The notes under the pieces were generated by a model. The model ran no database searches and was not told the origin of the DNA. It worked only from the letters and a program-made list of their open reading frames with translations. Both the position numbers and the translations under genes were made by a program. Source: Dokdonia sp. Hel_I_53 (GTDB taxonomy: Bacteria > Bacteroidota > Bacteroidia > Flavobacteriales > Flavobacteriaceae). From it: a stretch of 64,000 nucleotides of DNA. The stretch is taken from assembly GCF_007827465.1 (NCBI RefSeq), contig NZ_VISL01000001.1:439001-503000 (forward strand), given 5' to 3'. This document shows, piece after piece, positions 1 to 9,014 of the stretch (positions within the stretch are counted from its first letter, which is position 1; each line of letters begins with the position of its first letter).

Positions 1-1493
1 CTTCTCCAGCAACATATCTTGAAGTCTTTATAGATTATAAGCTTAAAATTCAAGAGGCAGTCGCACAGGGATATGCTGATGACAGTAAGTATAAAGAGGA
101 GTTGAAAAAATACCGTAACCAGTTAGCTGAAAAATTTATTAAGGATACAAAAGTGACAGATGACTTGATAAAAGAGGCATATGATAGGATTGTATATGAG
201 GTGAATGCAAGGCACATTCTCGTAAAAATAGGTAATGAGAGTGACACACTTAGCGCTTACAATCGTATTTTCAATGCAAGACAACGTATTATTGATGGTG
301 AAGAATTTAATAAGGTTGCTAGAGAAATGAGTGAAGATCCTTCTGTAAAAAAAAATGGAGGGGAATTAGGTTGGTTTTCTGCTTTTAAAATGGTTTATCC
401 TTTTGAAACTGCTGCTTACAATACAGAGATTAATGATATATCTCTGCCTTTTAAAACAACGTTTGGATATCATATTGTAGAACCTACTGCAATTAGAAAA
501 TCTTTAGGATCGATTACAGTAGCTCATATCATGATTGCTCATGACCAACCTGACTCAGCAATTGCAGCTGATCAACAAATCCTACAAATTTATAGTCAAT
601 TAAAAAACGGTGGCGATTTTTCTGATTTGGCCAAGCTTTATAGTGATGATAAGAGTTCTTCTAAAAAAGGGGGGAAGCTTTCGGCTTTTGAACAAGGTCA
701 ATTAAGAAGTAAAAAATTTGAGAAAGAAGCCTTTAAACTCAAAAGAAAAAACGAATATAGTAAACCTTTTAGAACAGATTTTGGATGGCATGTTATTCAA
801 CTTTTAAAGAGAAGCCCAGTTAAATCATTTGAAGAATCAAAAAAAGAGCTTGTAGAAAGGGTAACACGCGATACAAGATCTCGAGTTATAGATCAAACTT
901 TATTTAATAAATTACGTCAAAGGTATAATGTAAAAGGTAATGAGGAGTTAGTTTCATTTTTACATCAATTTGTTAAGAATAAGAAGTTACATTTAAGTAA
1001 TGAAGAAGTAGACAGAACCGCCTTTATAATTAAAGATAGAAAATATTCTTACGGGGAAGTATTTGATTATTTACGTAGTAGATATGAAGCAATAGATGAC
1101 CTTCATAAGGATAATAAAATGGTTTTAAAAAGAGAAATAAATCGCTTTGTAAATAGCTCTTTAAAAAAATATTATTTAGAAAATTTAGAAAATGAACATT
1201 CAGATTTTAAAATGATTTTAAAGGAATACGAAGAGGGATTGCTATTATTTGAATTTTTAGAACATCAAATTTGGGATAAGGCAGTAAAAGATTCAACTGG
1301 ATTACAAAAGTATTTTGAAAATCATTTAGATCAGTATACGTCCAAAGATTTAAATGAAGTAAAAGGAAAAGTGGTAAGTGATTATCAAAAAGATCTAGAA
1401 CAAAACATGGTTAAACGTCTTAGAGCTAATGCAAATATTAAGATAGAGAATGAAATTTTGTCTCAAATTTCTACACCCTATGAAAATAAATAA
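1..1493 (+). CDS. PpiC-type peptidyl-prolyl isomerase, 5' end cut by window
   Basis: Periplasmic parvulin-type foldase of the PpiC/SurA class. The frame is open from base 3 with no start, so the N-terminus, signal peptide included, lies outside the window; a TTG at 102 is an internal codon. Two rotamase domains are visible. The first begins near RHILVKIG, with GGELGWF and FGYHIVEP; the second begins near VAHIMIAH, with GGKLSAF and FGWHVIQL. A charged, helical C-terminal region of about 200 residues follows. Its stop overlaps the start of the next gene by 14 bases, so it is the first visible gene of a folding-factor operon running into the lipoprotein and SurA-like genes. I am sure of the family; the substrates (probably outer-membrane proteins) are inferred. 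Confidence 0.9.
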   Translation, partial: SPATYLEVFIDYKLKIQEAVAQGYADDSKYKEELKKYRNQLAEKFIKDTKVTDDLIKEAYDRIVYEVNARHILVKIGNESDTLSAYNRIFNARQRIIDGEEFNKVAREMSEDPSVKKNGGELGWFSAFKMVYPFETAAYNTEINDISLPFKTTFGYHIVEPTAIRKSLGSITVAHIMIAHDQPDSAIAADQQILQIYSQLKNGGDFSDLAKLYSDDKSSSKKGGKLSAFEQGQLRSKKFEKEAFKLKRKNEYSKPFRTDFGWHVIQLLKRSPVKSFEESKKELVERVTRDTRSRVIDQTLFNKLRQRYNVKGNEELVSFLHQFVKNKKLHLSNEEVDRTAFIIKDRKYSYGEVFDYLRSRYEAIDDLHKDNKMVLKREINRFVNSSLKKYYLENLENEHSDFKMILKEYEEGLLLFEFLEHQIWDKAVKDSTGLQKYFENHLDQYTSKDLNEVKGKVVSDYQKDLEQNMVKRLRANANIKIENEILSQISTPYENK

Positions 1494-2337
1494 GAATATA
1501 CTCTTAGTAATATTGACTGTATCTTTTCTATTGACGAGTTGTAAACTTATTAATAAAGATGATTCTGGTGATTATGTCGCCAGAGTTAATGATCATTACC
1601 TGACGCAAGAAGACCTTAATGACGTAATGAATGATGCCGTGATTGCAGACACTGCAAGTTTTGTGCAAAATTATATTAATAATTGGGCTACAAGTCAATT
1701 GTTACTAGATGGCGCTATGCGCAATGTAGGAAAGCCAGTTCAGGAGGATTTTGAAAAACTAGTAGCAAACTATAGAAGAGACTTATATACTAAATATTAC
1801 TCAGATGTTTTAATTGATTCTAATCTGGATAGTTTAGTAAGTGATGATGAAGCTTTACAGTTTTATGAAAATAACAAAGAAAATTTTAAACTTAATGAGC
1901 AACTGCTTCAGTTTAAATTTATCCATGTAGATGAAGATTATGAAGCGAAAGAGATTGAGAAATATTTAGTAGGGGAAGAAAAAGAAGATGAAGCAGCTCT
2001 AGACTCATTAAAATTCCAGTTCAAGAGTTATTTTTTAAATGATTCAATATGGGTAAAACGTAGCGCAGTAATACAACAAGTTAATCCGATTACTGTAGAT
2101 AATGCACCAAGTGTATTAAAAAAATCAAACTTTATACAATTACGCGATTCATTAGGATTATATTTGATCGCTGTAAAAAGGACATTAGATCGTAATGAGA
2201 TGGCACCCTTGCAGTATGTGAGGCCTACTATAAATCAGATTATCATAAATAAAAGAAAACTAGCCCTTATAAAAAAGTTAGAAAAGGAGATTAAGGATGA
2301 TGCAATTAAAAACAAAGAATTTGAAATATACGATTAA
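1480..2337 (+). CDS. Lipoprotein, peptidyl-prolyl isomerase-associated
   Basis: Predicted lipoprotein of 285 residues. I chose ATG 1480 over an upstream in-frame ATG at 1450 because it starts directly at a lipoprotein signal peptide: MKINKN, a hydrophobic stretch, then the lipobox LLTSC with the lipidated cysteine at residue 21. The mature part opens with DYVARVNDHYLTQEDL, the pattern that begins SurA/PpiC N-terminal chaperone domains (a protein that 'has a property X, and its gene'). No clear rotamase domain with its GG..GWF and FG.HI signatures is seen, so it may act as a chaperone without isomerase activity. It overlaps the PPIase gene upstream by 14 bases and the SurA-like gene downstream by 41 bases, indicating one transcript and linked function. 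Confidence 0.85.
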   Translation: MKINKNILLVILTVSFLLTSCKLINKDDSGDYVARVNDHYLTQEDLNDVMNDAVIADTASFVQNYINNWATSQLLLDGAMRNVGKPVQEDFEKLVANYRRDLYTKYYSDVLIDSNLDSLVSDDEALQFYENNKENFKLNEQLLQFKFIHVDEDYEAKEIEKYLVGEEKEDEAALDSLKFQFKSYFLNDSIWVKRSAVIQQVNPITVDNAPSVLKKSNFIQLRDSLGLYLIAVKRTLDRNEMAPLQYVRPTINQIIINKRKLALIKKLEKEIKDDAIKNKEFEIYD

Positions 2338-3754
2338 GGCTATTGTAGTGCTTTTTGCGCTGCAACTTGTAAATGCACAAGATGATAACACTTCTACAAC
2401 AGAAGTGATTGTTAAAAACGAAATGATTACTCCAGTAGCGATAACAAAAGATACTGTAAGACCATTTACAAAATTTAAAGTTGATGGTGTAGCTGGTGTA
2501 GTAGGAGATTATATTATACTTGAAAGTGATATTGATAAGTTTTTATTTGATATCAAAAGCCAGGGACAGTCTGCTGGAAATGTAACGCCTTGCCAGGTAC
2601 TTGGTAATTTATTAGAAAGTAAATTATTAGCACACCAAGCCGTTCAAGATAGCTTGATAGTTTCTGATAGTAGAGTAAACTCTGAAGTAGACCAAATTAT
2701 AGCTCGTTTTTCTCGCCAATTAGGTTCTGATCAAAAGGTAATTGAGTACTACAAGAAAGATAATATGGCAGATCTCCGTGCGGAGCTTTATACTATTAGG
2801 AAAGATATTATATTATCTGAGCAGATGAATGCTAAAATAATTGAGTCTGTAGAAGTAACTCCAGATGAAATTAAAACTTTCTTTGAAAAGATTCCTAAAG
2901 AAGAAATTCCAACGATAGGAGTGGAGCTTGAAATATCTAGAATTGTTATAGAACCAAAAGCCACAGAAGAGGCTCGTCAAAAAGTCATAGATAGACTTAA
3001 AGGTTTTAAAGCAGATGTTTTAGAGAATGGAAGTAGTTTTGCAACGAAGGCTGTTTTATATTCTGATGATGGAGGAACTAGAGGAGAGGGTGGATACATG
3101 AGCATTAACCGCTCATCACCACTTGTAAAGGAATTTAGGGAAGTAGCTTTCTCTTTGCAAGAAGGTGAGGTAAGTGAACCTTTTGAAACAGAATTTGGAT
3201 TTCATATCGTGACCTTAGATAAAGTAAAGGGAGATAACTTAGATATCCGTCATATTTTATTGGTTCCAGAAATAGGTAAACAACAAGAGGAAGAGGCAAA
3301 AGACCGTATTGAGACAATTAGAAAACGAATTATTGCAAACGAACTAACTTTCGAAGAAGCTGCAAGAGAATTTTCTGATGAAAAAGAAACAAAATTTGAG
3401 GGCGGAGCACTTGTAAACCCACAAACCCTTGTAAAGCGCTTTGAATTAACAAAACTAGACCCAGATATTTATCCTAAAGTGAATACCCTTAAAGAAAATG
3501 AAGTTTCTTTAGTTTATAACGATCCAGGAAGAATAGGTAACACTAGATATATGATTTATACTGTTAAAAATCTAAGTCCAGAGCATAAAGCAGATTATGT
3601 TAAGGATTACATTAAAATTAAAGAACTAGCCCTTAGAGAAAAGCAGATCAATGCGATAGCTAAGTGGCAAAAAGAAAAAATTGAAGAAACTTACATTAAG
3701 ATAAATGGAGATAATCGCAATTGTGAGTTTGTCAGTAATTGGTTAAAAAAATAA
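2297..3754 (+). CDS. SurA-like periplasmic peptidyl-prolyl isomerase
   Basis: A 485-residue exported foldase with SurA-like layout. The N-terminus KYTIKAIVVLFALQLVNAQ is a Sec signal peptide with likely cleavage after NA. Next comes the SurA N-terminal chaperone segment (VDGVAGVVGDYIILESDID), then two parvulin domains: the first with GGTRGEGGYMS and FGFHIVTL, the second opening with IRHILLVPE and containing EGGALVNP. The second domain lacks a clean FG.HI signature near its end and may be non-catalytic. Start choice is between adjacent ATGs at 2297 and 2300; AAGGAG lies a few bases upstream but is also coding in the preceding gene. It is third in the foldase operon and is followed after 7 bases by moxR. 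The role in outer-membrane protein folding follows from the family. Confidence 0.9.
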   Translation: MMQLKTKNLKYTIKAIVVLFALQLVNAQDDNTSTTEVIVKNEMITPVAITKDTVRPFTKFKVDGVAGVVGDYIILESDIDKFLFDIKSQGQSAGNVTPCQVLGNLLESKLLAHQAVQDSLIVSDSRVNSEVDQIIARFSRQLGSDQKVIEYYKKDNMADLRAELYTIRKDIILSEQMNAKIIESVEVTPDEIKTFFEKIPKEEIPTIGVELEISRIVIEPKATEEARQKVIDRLKGFKADVLENGSSFATKAVLYSDDGGTRGEGGYMSINRSSPLVKEFREVAFSLQEGEVSEPFETEFGFHIVTLDKVKGDNLDIRHILLVPEIGKQQEEEAKDRIETIRKRIIANELTFEEAAREFSDEKETKFEGGALVNPQTLVKRFELTKLDPDIYPKVNTLKENEVSLVYNDPGRIGNTRYMIYTVKNLSPEHKADYVKDYIKIKELALREKQINAIAKWQKEKIEETYIKINGDNRNCEFVSNWLKK

Positions 3755-3761
3755 TATTTTT

Positions 3762-4715
3762 ATGTCTGATGTTGCAGCTATTAAGAACCTTGTAGAAAAG
3801 CACAAGGAGCTCAAAACAGAAATTTCAAAGATTATTGTAGGGCAGGAAAATGTAATCGAAGAGATTCTTTTATCTGTGTTTTCAGGTGGCCATGCATTGC
3901 TTGTAGGAGTTCCTGGGCTTGCTAAAACATTAATGGTAAATACCATTGCAACCGCATTAGGCTTAGACTTTAAAAGGATACAATTTACCCCAGATCTAAT
4001 GCCTAGTGATATTTTAGGTTCAGAAATACTTGATGAGTCACGTAATTTTAAATTTATTAAAGGGCCAATTTTTTCAAACATTATTCTCGCAGACGAGATA
4101 AATAGAACACCTCCCAAGACACAAGCCGCTTTACTAGAAGCTATGCAAGAACGTGTGGTTACAGTTGCAGGTCAGCGATATAATCTCTCTTTACCGTATT
4201 TTGTATTAGCAACCCAAAACCCTATTGAGCAGGAGGGTACTTACCCCTTACCAGAAGCACAGCTTGATCGATTTATGTTTTCAATACATTTAAACTACCC
4301 TTCTTTCCAAGAAGAAGTAGATGTTGTAAAAGCAACCACTACAGATGCAAAGCCTACTGTAAACCCATTATTTACTGCTCAAGAAATAACAGATTTCCAG
4401 CAGCTTATACGTCGCATTCCTGTTGCAGATAATGTAATTGAATATGCGGTAACATTAGTAAGCAAGACACGACCCAATACCTCAAGTGCCACTCAAATGA
4501 TTAAAGATTATGTAGATTGGGGAGCGGGGCCAAGAGCTTCTCAAAACCTTATTCTTGCAGCTAAGGCAAATGCAGCTATTAATGGGAAATTTTCACCAGA
4601 CATAGAAGATGTTCAAACAGTGGCTACAGGTATATTGCGCCACAGAATGATCAAAAATTATAAAGCTGAGGCCGAAGGAATAGACATAGAAACTATTATT
4701 AAGAGTTTATTTTAG
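3762..4715 (+). CDS. MoxR family AAA+ ATPase
   Basis: Cytoplasmic AAA+ ATPase of 317 residues, usual length for MoxR proteins. Visible motifs are Walker A GVPGLAKT, Walker B ILADEINR, the MoxR segment KTQAALLEAMQE, sensor-like ATQNPIEQEGTYPLPEAQLDRF and a C-terminal lid ending in the HRM motif. MoxR proteins are thought to act as chaperones for metal insertion or complex maturation, normally with a VWA-domain partner and a DUF58 protein. Neither partner lies downstream here: a strong terminator follows, then aconitase. It starts 7 bases after the SurA-like gene, so it is probably cotranscribed with the foldases, and a protein-quality role is an inference from that position. Confidence 0.92.
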   Translation: MSDVAAIKNLVEKHKELKTEISKIIVGQENVIEEILLSVFSGGHALLVGVPGLAKTLMVNTIATALGLDFKRIQFTPDLMPSDILGSEILDESRNFKFIKGPIFSNIILADEINRTPPKTQAALLEAMQERVVTVAGQRYNLSLPYFVLATQNPIEQEGTYPLPEAQLDRFMFSIHLNYPSFQEEVDVVKATTTDAKPTVNPLFTAQEITDFQQLIRRIPVADNVIEYAVTLVSKTRPNTSSATQMIKDYVDWGAGPRASQNLILAAKANAAINGKFSPDIEDVQTVATGILRHRMIKNYKAEAEGIDIETIIKSLF

Positions 4716-4718
4716 TAT

Positions 4719-4732
4719 GCTTTCGCGAAAGC
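4719..4732. repeat. Dispersed palindrome GCTTTCGCGAAAGC, copy 1
   Basis: Perfect 14-bp palindrome starting three bases after the moxR stop codon and before the terminator. The next flanking pair does not match. One of 17 exact copies in the window. Confidence 0.9.
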
Positions 4733-4755
4733 GAATTGCAAACAAGCTTATATTT

Positions 4756-4795
4756 AAGCCTCAAATTACAAAATCTGTAATTTGAGGCTTTTTTT
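4756..4795 (+). terminator. Rho-independent terminator after moxR
   Basis: A perfect 15-bp stem (4756-4770 with 4776-4790) around a five-base loop is followed by a T run. It closes the foldase-moxR operon before the aconitase promoter. The stem also runs into A-rich sequence upstream, so it might work in both directions. Confidence 0.85.
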
Positions 4796-4870
4796 ATTTG
4801 GAAATCATCAAAAAATAGCAGTAATACAACAATAGATAATAATACTTAGGTCATAGTTGAGCTAAAGCCC

Positions 4871-4900
4871 TTGACTATTGTTATTGTAGGGGGTATTTTG
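4871..4900 (+). promoter_or_regulatory. Putative Bacteroidota-type promoter of aconitase
   Basis: TTG at 4871-4873 and TATTTTG at 4894-4900 are 20 bases apart, close to the Bacteroidota pattern TTG-N17-23-TAnnTTTG (the -7 element is one T short). The implied leader is about 50 bases and holds a small hairpin, CCGCA with TGCGG, at about 4913-4929. Confidence 0.4.
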
Positions 4901-4956
4901 TATTTTCGTAGCCCGCAGTTTTTATGCGGTAAATTTAACAACCTAATACCTAATAT

Positions 4957-7230
4957 ATGGCATTTGATATTGATATGATCAAAGAGGTTTATGCTACTAT
5001 GGCTGAGCGTGTAGATGCTGCTCGTGACTTAGTAGGAAAGCCTTTAACACTTTCTGAGAAAATTTTATATTCCCACCTTTGGGAAGGAAAGCCTTCTAAG
5101 GCTTTTACACGTGGAAAAGACTACGTGGACTTCGCACCAGATCGTATTGCATGTCAAGATGCAACTGCACAGATGGCTTTGTTACAGTTTATGCAGGCAG
5201 GGAAGCCACAAGTTGCTGTACCTACAACAGTTCACTGTGATCACTTGATTCAAGCCAAAGAAGGTGCTACCAAGGATCTTAAAAACGCAAATGACGTTTC
5301 TAGTGAAGTATTTGACTTTCTAGAATCTGTTTCTAATAAATATGGCATCGGATTTTGGAAACCGGGAGCTGGAATTATTCACCAAGTAGTTCTTGAAAAT
5401 TATGCATTCCCAGGGGGAATGATGATAGGAACAGATTCTCATACAGTAAACGCTGGTGGTCTCGGTATGGTGGCTATCGGAGTAGGAGGAGCAGATGCTG
5501 TTGATGTGATGGCTGGAATGGCATGGGAACTTAAATTTCCAAAATTAATAGGCGTAAAACTTACAGGAACACTTTCTGGATGGACAGCACCTAAAGATGT
5601 AATTCTTAAAGTAGCTGAAATACTTACAGCAAAAGGAGGAACTGGAGCAATTGTAGAATATTTTGGCCCTGGTGCAACTTCAATGTCTTGTACTGGTAAA
5701 GGAACTATTTGTAACATGGGAGCAGAGATAGGAGCAACTACCTCTACATTCGGTTATGATGAGTCTATGGAGCGCTACTTACGTGCGACAGATCGTGCAG
5801 ATGTTGCAGACGCTGCAAATAATGTAAAAGAATACTTAACGGCAGATGCTGAAGTATATGCAAATCCTGAGCAGTATTTTGATCAGGTAATAGAAATTAA
5901 TCTTTCTGAGTTAGGTCCTTTACTTAATGGACCTTTTACACCAGATCTTTCTACAGCAGTAGGAAGTGATATGACAGAAAAGGCAACTAAAAATGAATGG
6001 CCACTTAATGTGGAGTGGGGACTTATAGGTTCTTGTACTAACTCTTCGTATGAAGATTTATCGAGAGCTTCTTCTATTGCACAACAAGCCTTAGATAAAG
6101 GAATCAAAATGAAATCCGAACTAGGTATAAACCCAGGTTCTGAACAAGTACGCTACACAGCAGATCGTGATGGAATTTTAGGCATATTTGAAAAATTAGA
6201 TGCCAAAATTTTTACTAATGCTTGTGGACCTTGTATCGGTCAATGGGCTCGTTATAGTGATCCAAAAAATGCACCTAAGAATAGCATCGTGCATTCTTTT
6301 AATAGAAACTTTGCAAAGCGTGCAGATGGGAACCCAAATACACACGCTTTTGTAGCTTCACCAGAAATTACAGCAGCTATTGCGATTTCAGGTCGCTTGG
6401 ATTTTAATCCACTTACAGATACACTTCTTACAGAGGATGGTCAAGAGGTTAAATTTAATGAGCCAACAGGATGGGAACTTCCTCCTAAAGGTTTTGAAGT
6501 AGAAGAAAATGGATATTTAGCACCAGAAGAAGATGGAAGCAGCGTCGAGGTAATCGTAGCTGAAGATTCTGAGCGTCTTGAGCTTTTGACGCCTTTTGAG
6601 CCTATCAAAGATAGCGAGATGCAAGGAATGAAGTTGCTTATTAAGGCATTTGGGAAGTGTACAACAGACCATATTTCTATGGCAGGACCTTGGTTACGTT
6701 ACCGTGGGCACTTAGATAATATTTCTAATAACTGTTTGATAGGAGCTGTAAACGCATTTGGAAAGAAAACAAACTTTGTCAAGAATCAACTTACGGGAGA
6801 GTTTGGTGGCGTACCAGATACTCAGCGTGAGTATAAGAAAGCAGGGATCAAAACCGTAGTGGTAGGAGATCACAATTATGGAGAAGGTTCTTCACGTGAG
6901 CATGCAGCAATGGAGCCACGTCACTTAGGTGTAGCTGCAGTGATTGTAAAATCTTTTGCTCGTATACACGAAACAAACCTTAAAAAGCAAGGAATGCTAG
7001 GTCTTACCTTTGCAAATGAAGCAGATTATGATCTTATTCAGGAAGATGATACATTTAACTTTGTAGATATTGCAGAGTTTGCACCAGACAAACCGCTTAC
7101 AGTGGAGATTGTTCATGCAGATGGAAGTACAGATACAATTAAAGTAAACCACACTTATAACGATGCGCAAATCGCTTGGTATCGTGAAGGGAGTGCTTTA
7201 AACTTAATTAAAAAGCAAAACGCAGCTTAA
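4957..7230 (+). CDS. acn: Aconitate hydratase
   Basis: Aconitase of 757 residues, converting citrate to isocitrate via cis-aconitate in the TCA cycle. Length and motifs fit the mitochondrial-type branch. The three [4Fe-4S] cysteines lie in [11 protein letters not shown] and in [12 protein letters not shown]. The C-terminal swivel domain carries [17 protein letters not shown], and the substrate-binding segment includes [11 protein letters not shown]. Translation starts at ATG 4957, giving [12 protein letters not shown]; no Shine-Dalgarno is seen. It stands alone between a terminator upstream and one downstream, so it is a single-gene unit. Only one aconitase is visible here. Confidence 0.97.
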   Translation: MAFDIDMIKEVYATMAERVDAARDLVGKPLTLSEKILYSHLWEGKPSKAFTRGKDYVDFAPDRIACQDATAQMALLQFMQAGKPQVAVPTTVHCDHLIQAKEGATKDLKNANDVSSEVFDFLESVSNKYGIGFWKPGAGIIHQVVLENYAFPGGMMIGTDSHTVNAGGLGMVAIGVGGADAVDVMAGMAWELKFPKLIGVKLTGTLSGWTAPKDVILKVAEILTAKGGTGAIVEYFGPGATSMSCTGKGTICNMGAEIGATTSTFGYDESMERYLRATDRADVADAANNVKEYLTADAEVYANPEQYFDQVIEINLSELGPLLNGPFTPDLSTAVGSDMTEKATKNEWPLNVEWGLIGSCTNSSYEDLSRASSIAQQALDKGIKMKSELGINPGSEQVRYTADRDGILGIFEKLDAKIFTNACGPCIGQWARYSDPKNAPKNSIVHSFNRNFAKRADGNPNTHAFVASPEITAAIAISGRLDFNPLTDTLLTEDGQEVKFNEPTGWELPPKGFEVEENGYLAPEEDGSSVEVIVAEDSERLELLTPFEPIKDSEMQGMKLLIKAFGKCTTDHISMAGPWLRYRGHLDNISNNCLIGAVNAFGKKTNFVKNQLTGEFGGVPDTQREYKKAGIKTVVVGDHNYGEGSSREHAAMEPRHLGVAAVIVKSFARIHETNLKKQGMLGLTFANEADYDLIQEDDTFNFVDIAEFAPDKPLTVEIVHADGSTDTIKVNHTYNDAQIAWYREGSALNLIKKQNAA

Positions 7231-7256
7231 TAATCTGCCGTATGCTACAAATCATA

Positions 7257-7284
7257 AAACTCCGTTCTTGTAGCGGAGTTTTTC
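7257..7284 (+). terminator. Rho-independent terminator after aconitase
   Basis: Stem AAACTCCG (7257-7264) pairs with CGGAGTTT (7274-7281), followed by Ts. A-rich sequence on the other side means it may also serve the minus-strand gene ending at 7370. Confidence 0.75.
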
Positions 7285-7306
7285 TTTATAGAAATTATTG
7301 TTTTTT

Positions 7307-7320
7307 GCTTTCGCGAAAAT
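7307..7320. repeat. Degenerate copy of the dispersed palindrome
   Basis: Twelve of 14 bases of the palindrome are kept (GCTTTCGCGAAA followed by AT). It lies between the acn terminator and the end of the next gene. It may be a decayed copy. Confidence 0.5.
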
Positions 7321-7369
7321 AAGGCATGCTAATGATCACACTAAAAAACTCAAGTAAGCATTGAGTATG

Positions 7370-7801
7370 TTAATATTCATACGCAACTCTTAGAATACTC
7401 ATCACAAAAATTATCACCCAAACTAGAACACGCCACCAGTTTCGACTTACTAATTTTTGTAAGTCAATCTCTGTAAATGTATTCGTATTGATTCTCTTAT
7501 GAATTGGAACAAATAATAACATGGTGAGTATCCAGGTAATTAGGACTAATGCTAAATTTAAAAGGGTATAAGATGTAGTATGTATCCAGAAAGCTATATA
7601 TAATGCAATAAATAATTGTAAGCACATTAAAGGAGCTACTATAACTGTGATCGCTCTAGTATACTTAATATGCCAATCCAAAAGACGTCCTCTTTCTAAA
7701 TACAAAAAGCTAGGATAGACAATTAGTTGCACCATAAGAATAAGGATCACTAAGCCAAAGTCAACTAGTAGTTTAACTACTGTGATGCTTTCCAAATCCA
7801 T
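7370..7801 (-). CDS. Four-helix membrane protein, unknown function
   Basis: Integral membrane protein of 143 residues with four predicted membrane segments, at about residues 8-30, 47-70, 78-100 and 122-140. The loop before the last helix carries LVSRNWWRVLVWV, and the first helix ends in VYPSFLYLERGR. The size, helix number and WWR motif recall DUF1772 (anthrone oxygenase-like) proteins, but I am not confident of that. The start ATG at 7801 leads straight into the first helix. It lies 40 bases downstream of the GNAT-like gene on the same strand and may be cotranscribed with it. Confidence 0.7.
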   Translation of the reverse strand: MDLESITVVKLLVDFGLVILILMVQLIVYPSFLYLERGRLLDWHIKYTRAITVIVAPLMCLQLFIALYIAFWIHTTSYTLLNLALVLITWILTMLLFVPIHKRINTNTFTEIDLQKLVSRNWWRVLVWVIIFVMSILRVAYEY

Positions 7802-7841
7802 ATCCGTTAATTTTTTAGGCTTAGCGTACTGAGATTTAAAC

Positions 7842-8981
7842 TTATAAGTCTTTTCTATAGGTACGTCTTCTTTTATGCAACACGTGATCGTAATTTTTCC
7901 AGAGCTGCTGTATGGCTTTGTTTTCTTCTAGCTCAGGATTCGTTTCTACTTGTGTAATACCTCTAGAATTAAAGAGTTCCTGCATTTTTTGAAAAATTAC
8001 CGCGGTGACTCCCTTATTTTGATACTCTGGGTCAATACCTATAAGGTAAAAAGCAGCCGTATCATTTTTCTTCTTTGCCTTCAATAAATGATAGAAGCCA
8101 AAAGGAAATAAACTACCATTAGCTTTTTTAAGTGCATCGTTAAAAGAAGGCATTGTAATGGCAAATGCCACAAGCTTTCCATTTTCATCTTGAATACACT
8201 TGATAAAATCTGGGTGTATGTACTTTATGTACTTTTCTTTATAATGATCTATTTGATATTGTTGTATAGGTACAAAAGTACTCAAAGTATTGTAAGTCTT
8301 ATTTAGCAAATCAAACATATCATCTACATAAGGGCGTACCTCTGCTGTAGACTTGAATTCTAATGGTCTAAGTTTATATCTTTCAGTAATTATATTTGCA
8401 AACTTAGCCACTTTTGGGTTTTGCTTTTCGGGCGGATCGATTTGAATTTTAAATTCTACCCACTCCGATGCTTTTTCAAAACCTAATTGTTCAAAATGAT
8501 CTTTGTAATATGGATAATTATACCATGTAATCATGGTGTTGCGATGCTCAAATCCTTCTATTAAAACGCCAGCTTTCTCCATATTAGAAAAACCTACAGG
8601 ACCTTCCATATATTCAAGAGAATTTTCTCTTCCTATTTCAGACACTTTGGCAAGTAATGCTTTTGTCACTTCAATGTCATCTATGGTATCAAACCAGCCA
8701 AAACGCATCTTTGGTTTCCCTTGTTCTTTGACTTCAATATGGTTGATGATTGTACATATTCTTCCTACGGCTTTTTCTTTTCCGTTTTCCGCTTTCGCGA
8801 AAGCGAGAAAATATCTAGCCTCTGCGTTTTTAAATACAGGATTTTTTTCTGGGTCCATACTTTCTAACTCATCGTTAATAAGTGGTGGAACCCAATTCTT
8901 TTCGTTTTTATAGAGTGCAAATGGGAACTTAACAAACTGTTTAAGCTCTGCAGATGTTTTCATTTCCTTGAGGGTAATCAT
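7842..8981 (-). CDS. GNAT-like N-acetyltransferase family protein
   Basis: Cytoplasmic protein of 379 residues. The N-terminal part (KFPFALYKNEKNWVPPLINDE) and the C-terminal acetyltransferase-like core (AAFYLIGIDPEYQNKGVTAVIFQKM, the acetyl-CoA loop motif, then VETNPELEENKAIQQLWKNYD) fit a family common in Bacteroidota that is variously annotated as GNAT or hypothetical. The substrate is unknown. The coding sequence carries a copy of the dispersed palindrome at 8791-8804, read as AFAKA at residues 60-64, between a beta-strand (ARYFL) and ENGKEKAVGRI. In such proteins I expect a short turn there, so the peptide looks like a tolerated insertion. Confidence 0.8.
   Translation of the reverse strand: MITLKEMKTSAELKQFVKFPFALYKNEKNWVPPLINDELESMDPEKNPVFKNAEARYFLAFAKAENGKEKAVGRICTIINHIEVKEQGKPKMRFGWFDTIDDIEVTKALLAKVSEIGRENSLEYMEGPVGFSNMEKAGVLIEGFEHRNTMITWYNYPYYKDHFEQLGFEKASEWVEFKIQIDPPEKQNPKVAKFANIITERYKLRPLEFKSTAEVRPYVDDMFDLLNKTYNTLSTFVPIQQYQIDHYKEKYIKYIHPDFIKCIQDENGKLVAFAITMPSFNDALKKANGSLFPFGFYHLLKAKKKNDTAAFYLIGIDPEYQNKGVTAVIFQKMQELFNSRGITQVETNPELEENKAIQQLWKNYDHVLHKRRRTYRKDL
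8790..8805. repeat. Dispersed palindrome, copy 2 (in GNAT-like gene)
   Basis: Exact 14-bp core at 8791-8804, dyad extended to 16 bp by a C/G pair. Read on the minus strand as AFAKA. Confidence 0.9.
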
Positions 8982-9014
8982 CTAGTATTTGGATCGATTA
9001 TATTAATTCTTGTG

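Noticed and set aside
102..1493. TTG 102 as the true start of the first PPIase gene
   Set aside because: The frame is open upstream to base 3 with sequence typical of the family (YLEVFIDYKLKIQEA), so the gene begins outside the window.
4719..4732. The dispersed palindrome as a Rho-independent terminator
   Set aside because: The core has no loop and no T run in most copies, and many copies are inside genes. True hairpin terminators lie next to several intergenic copies, so the palindrome is a separate element.
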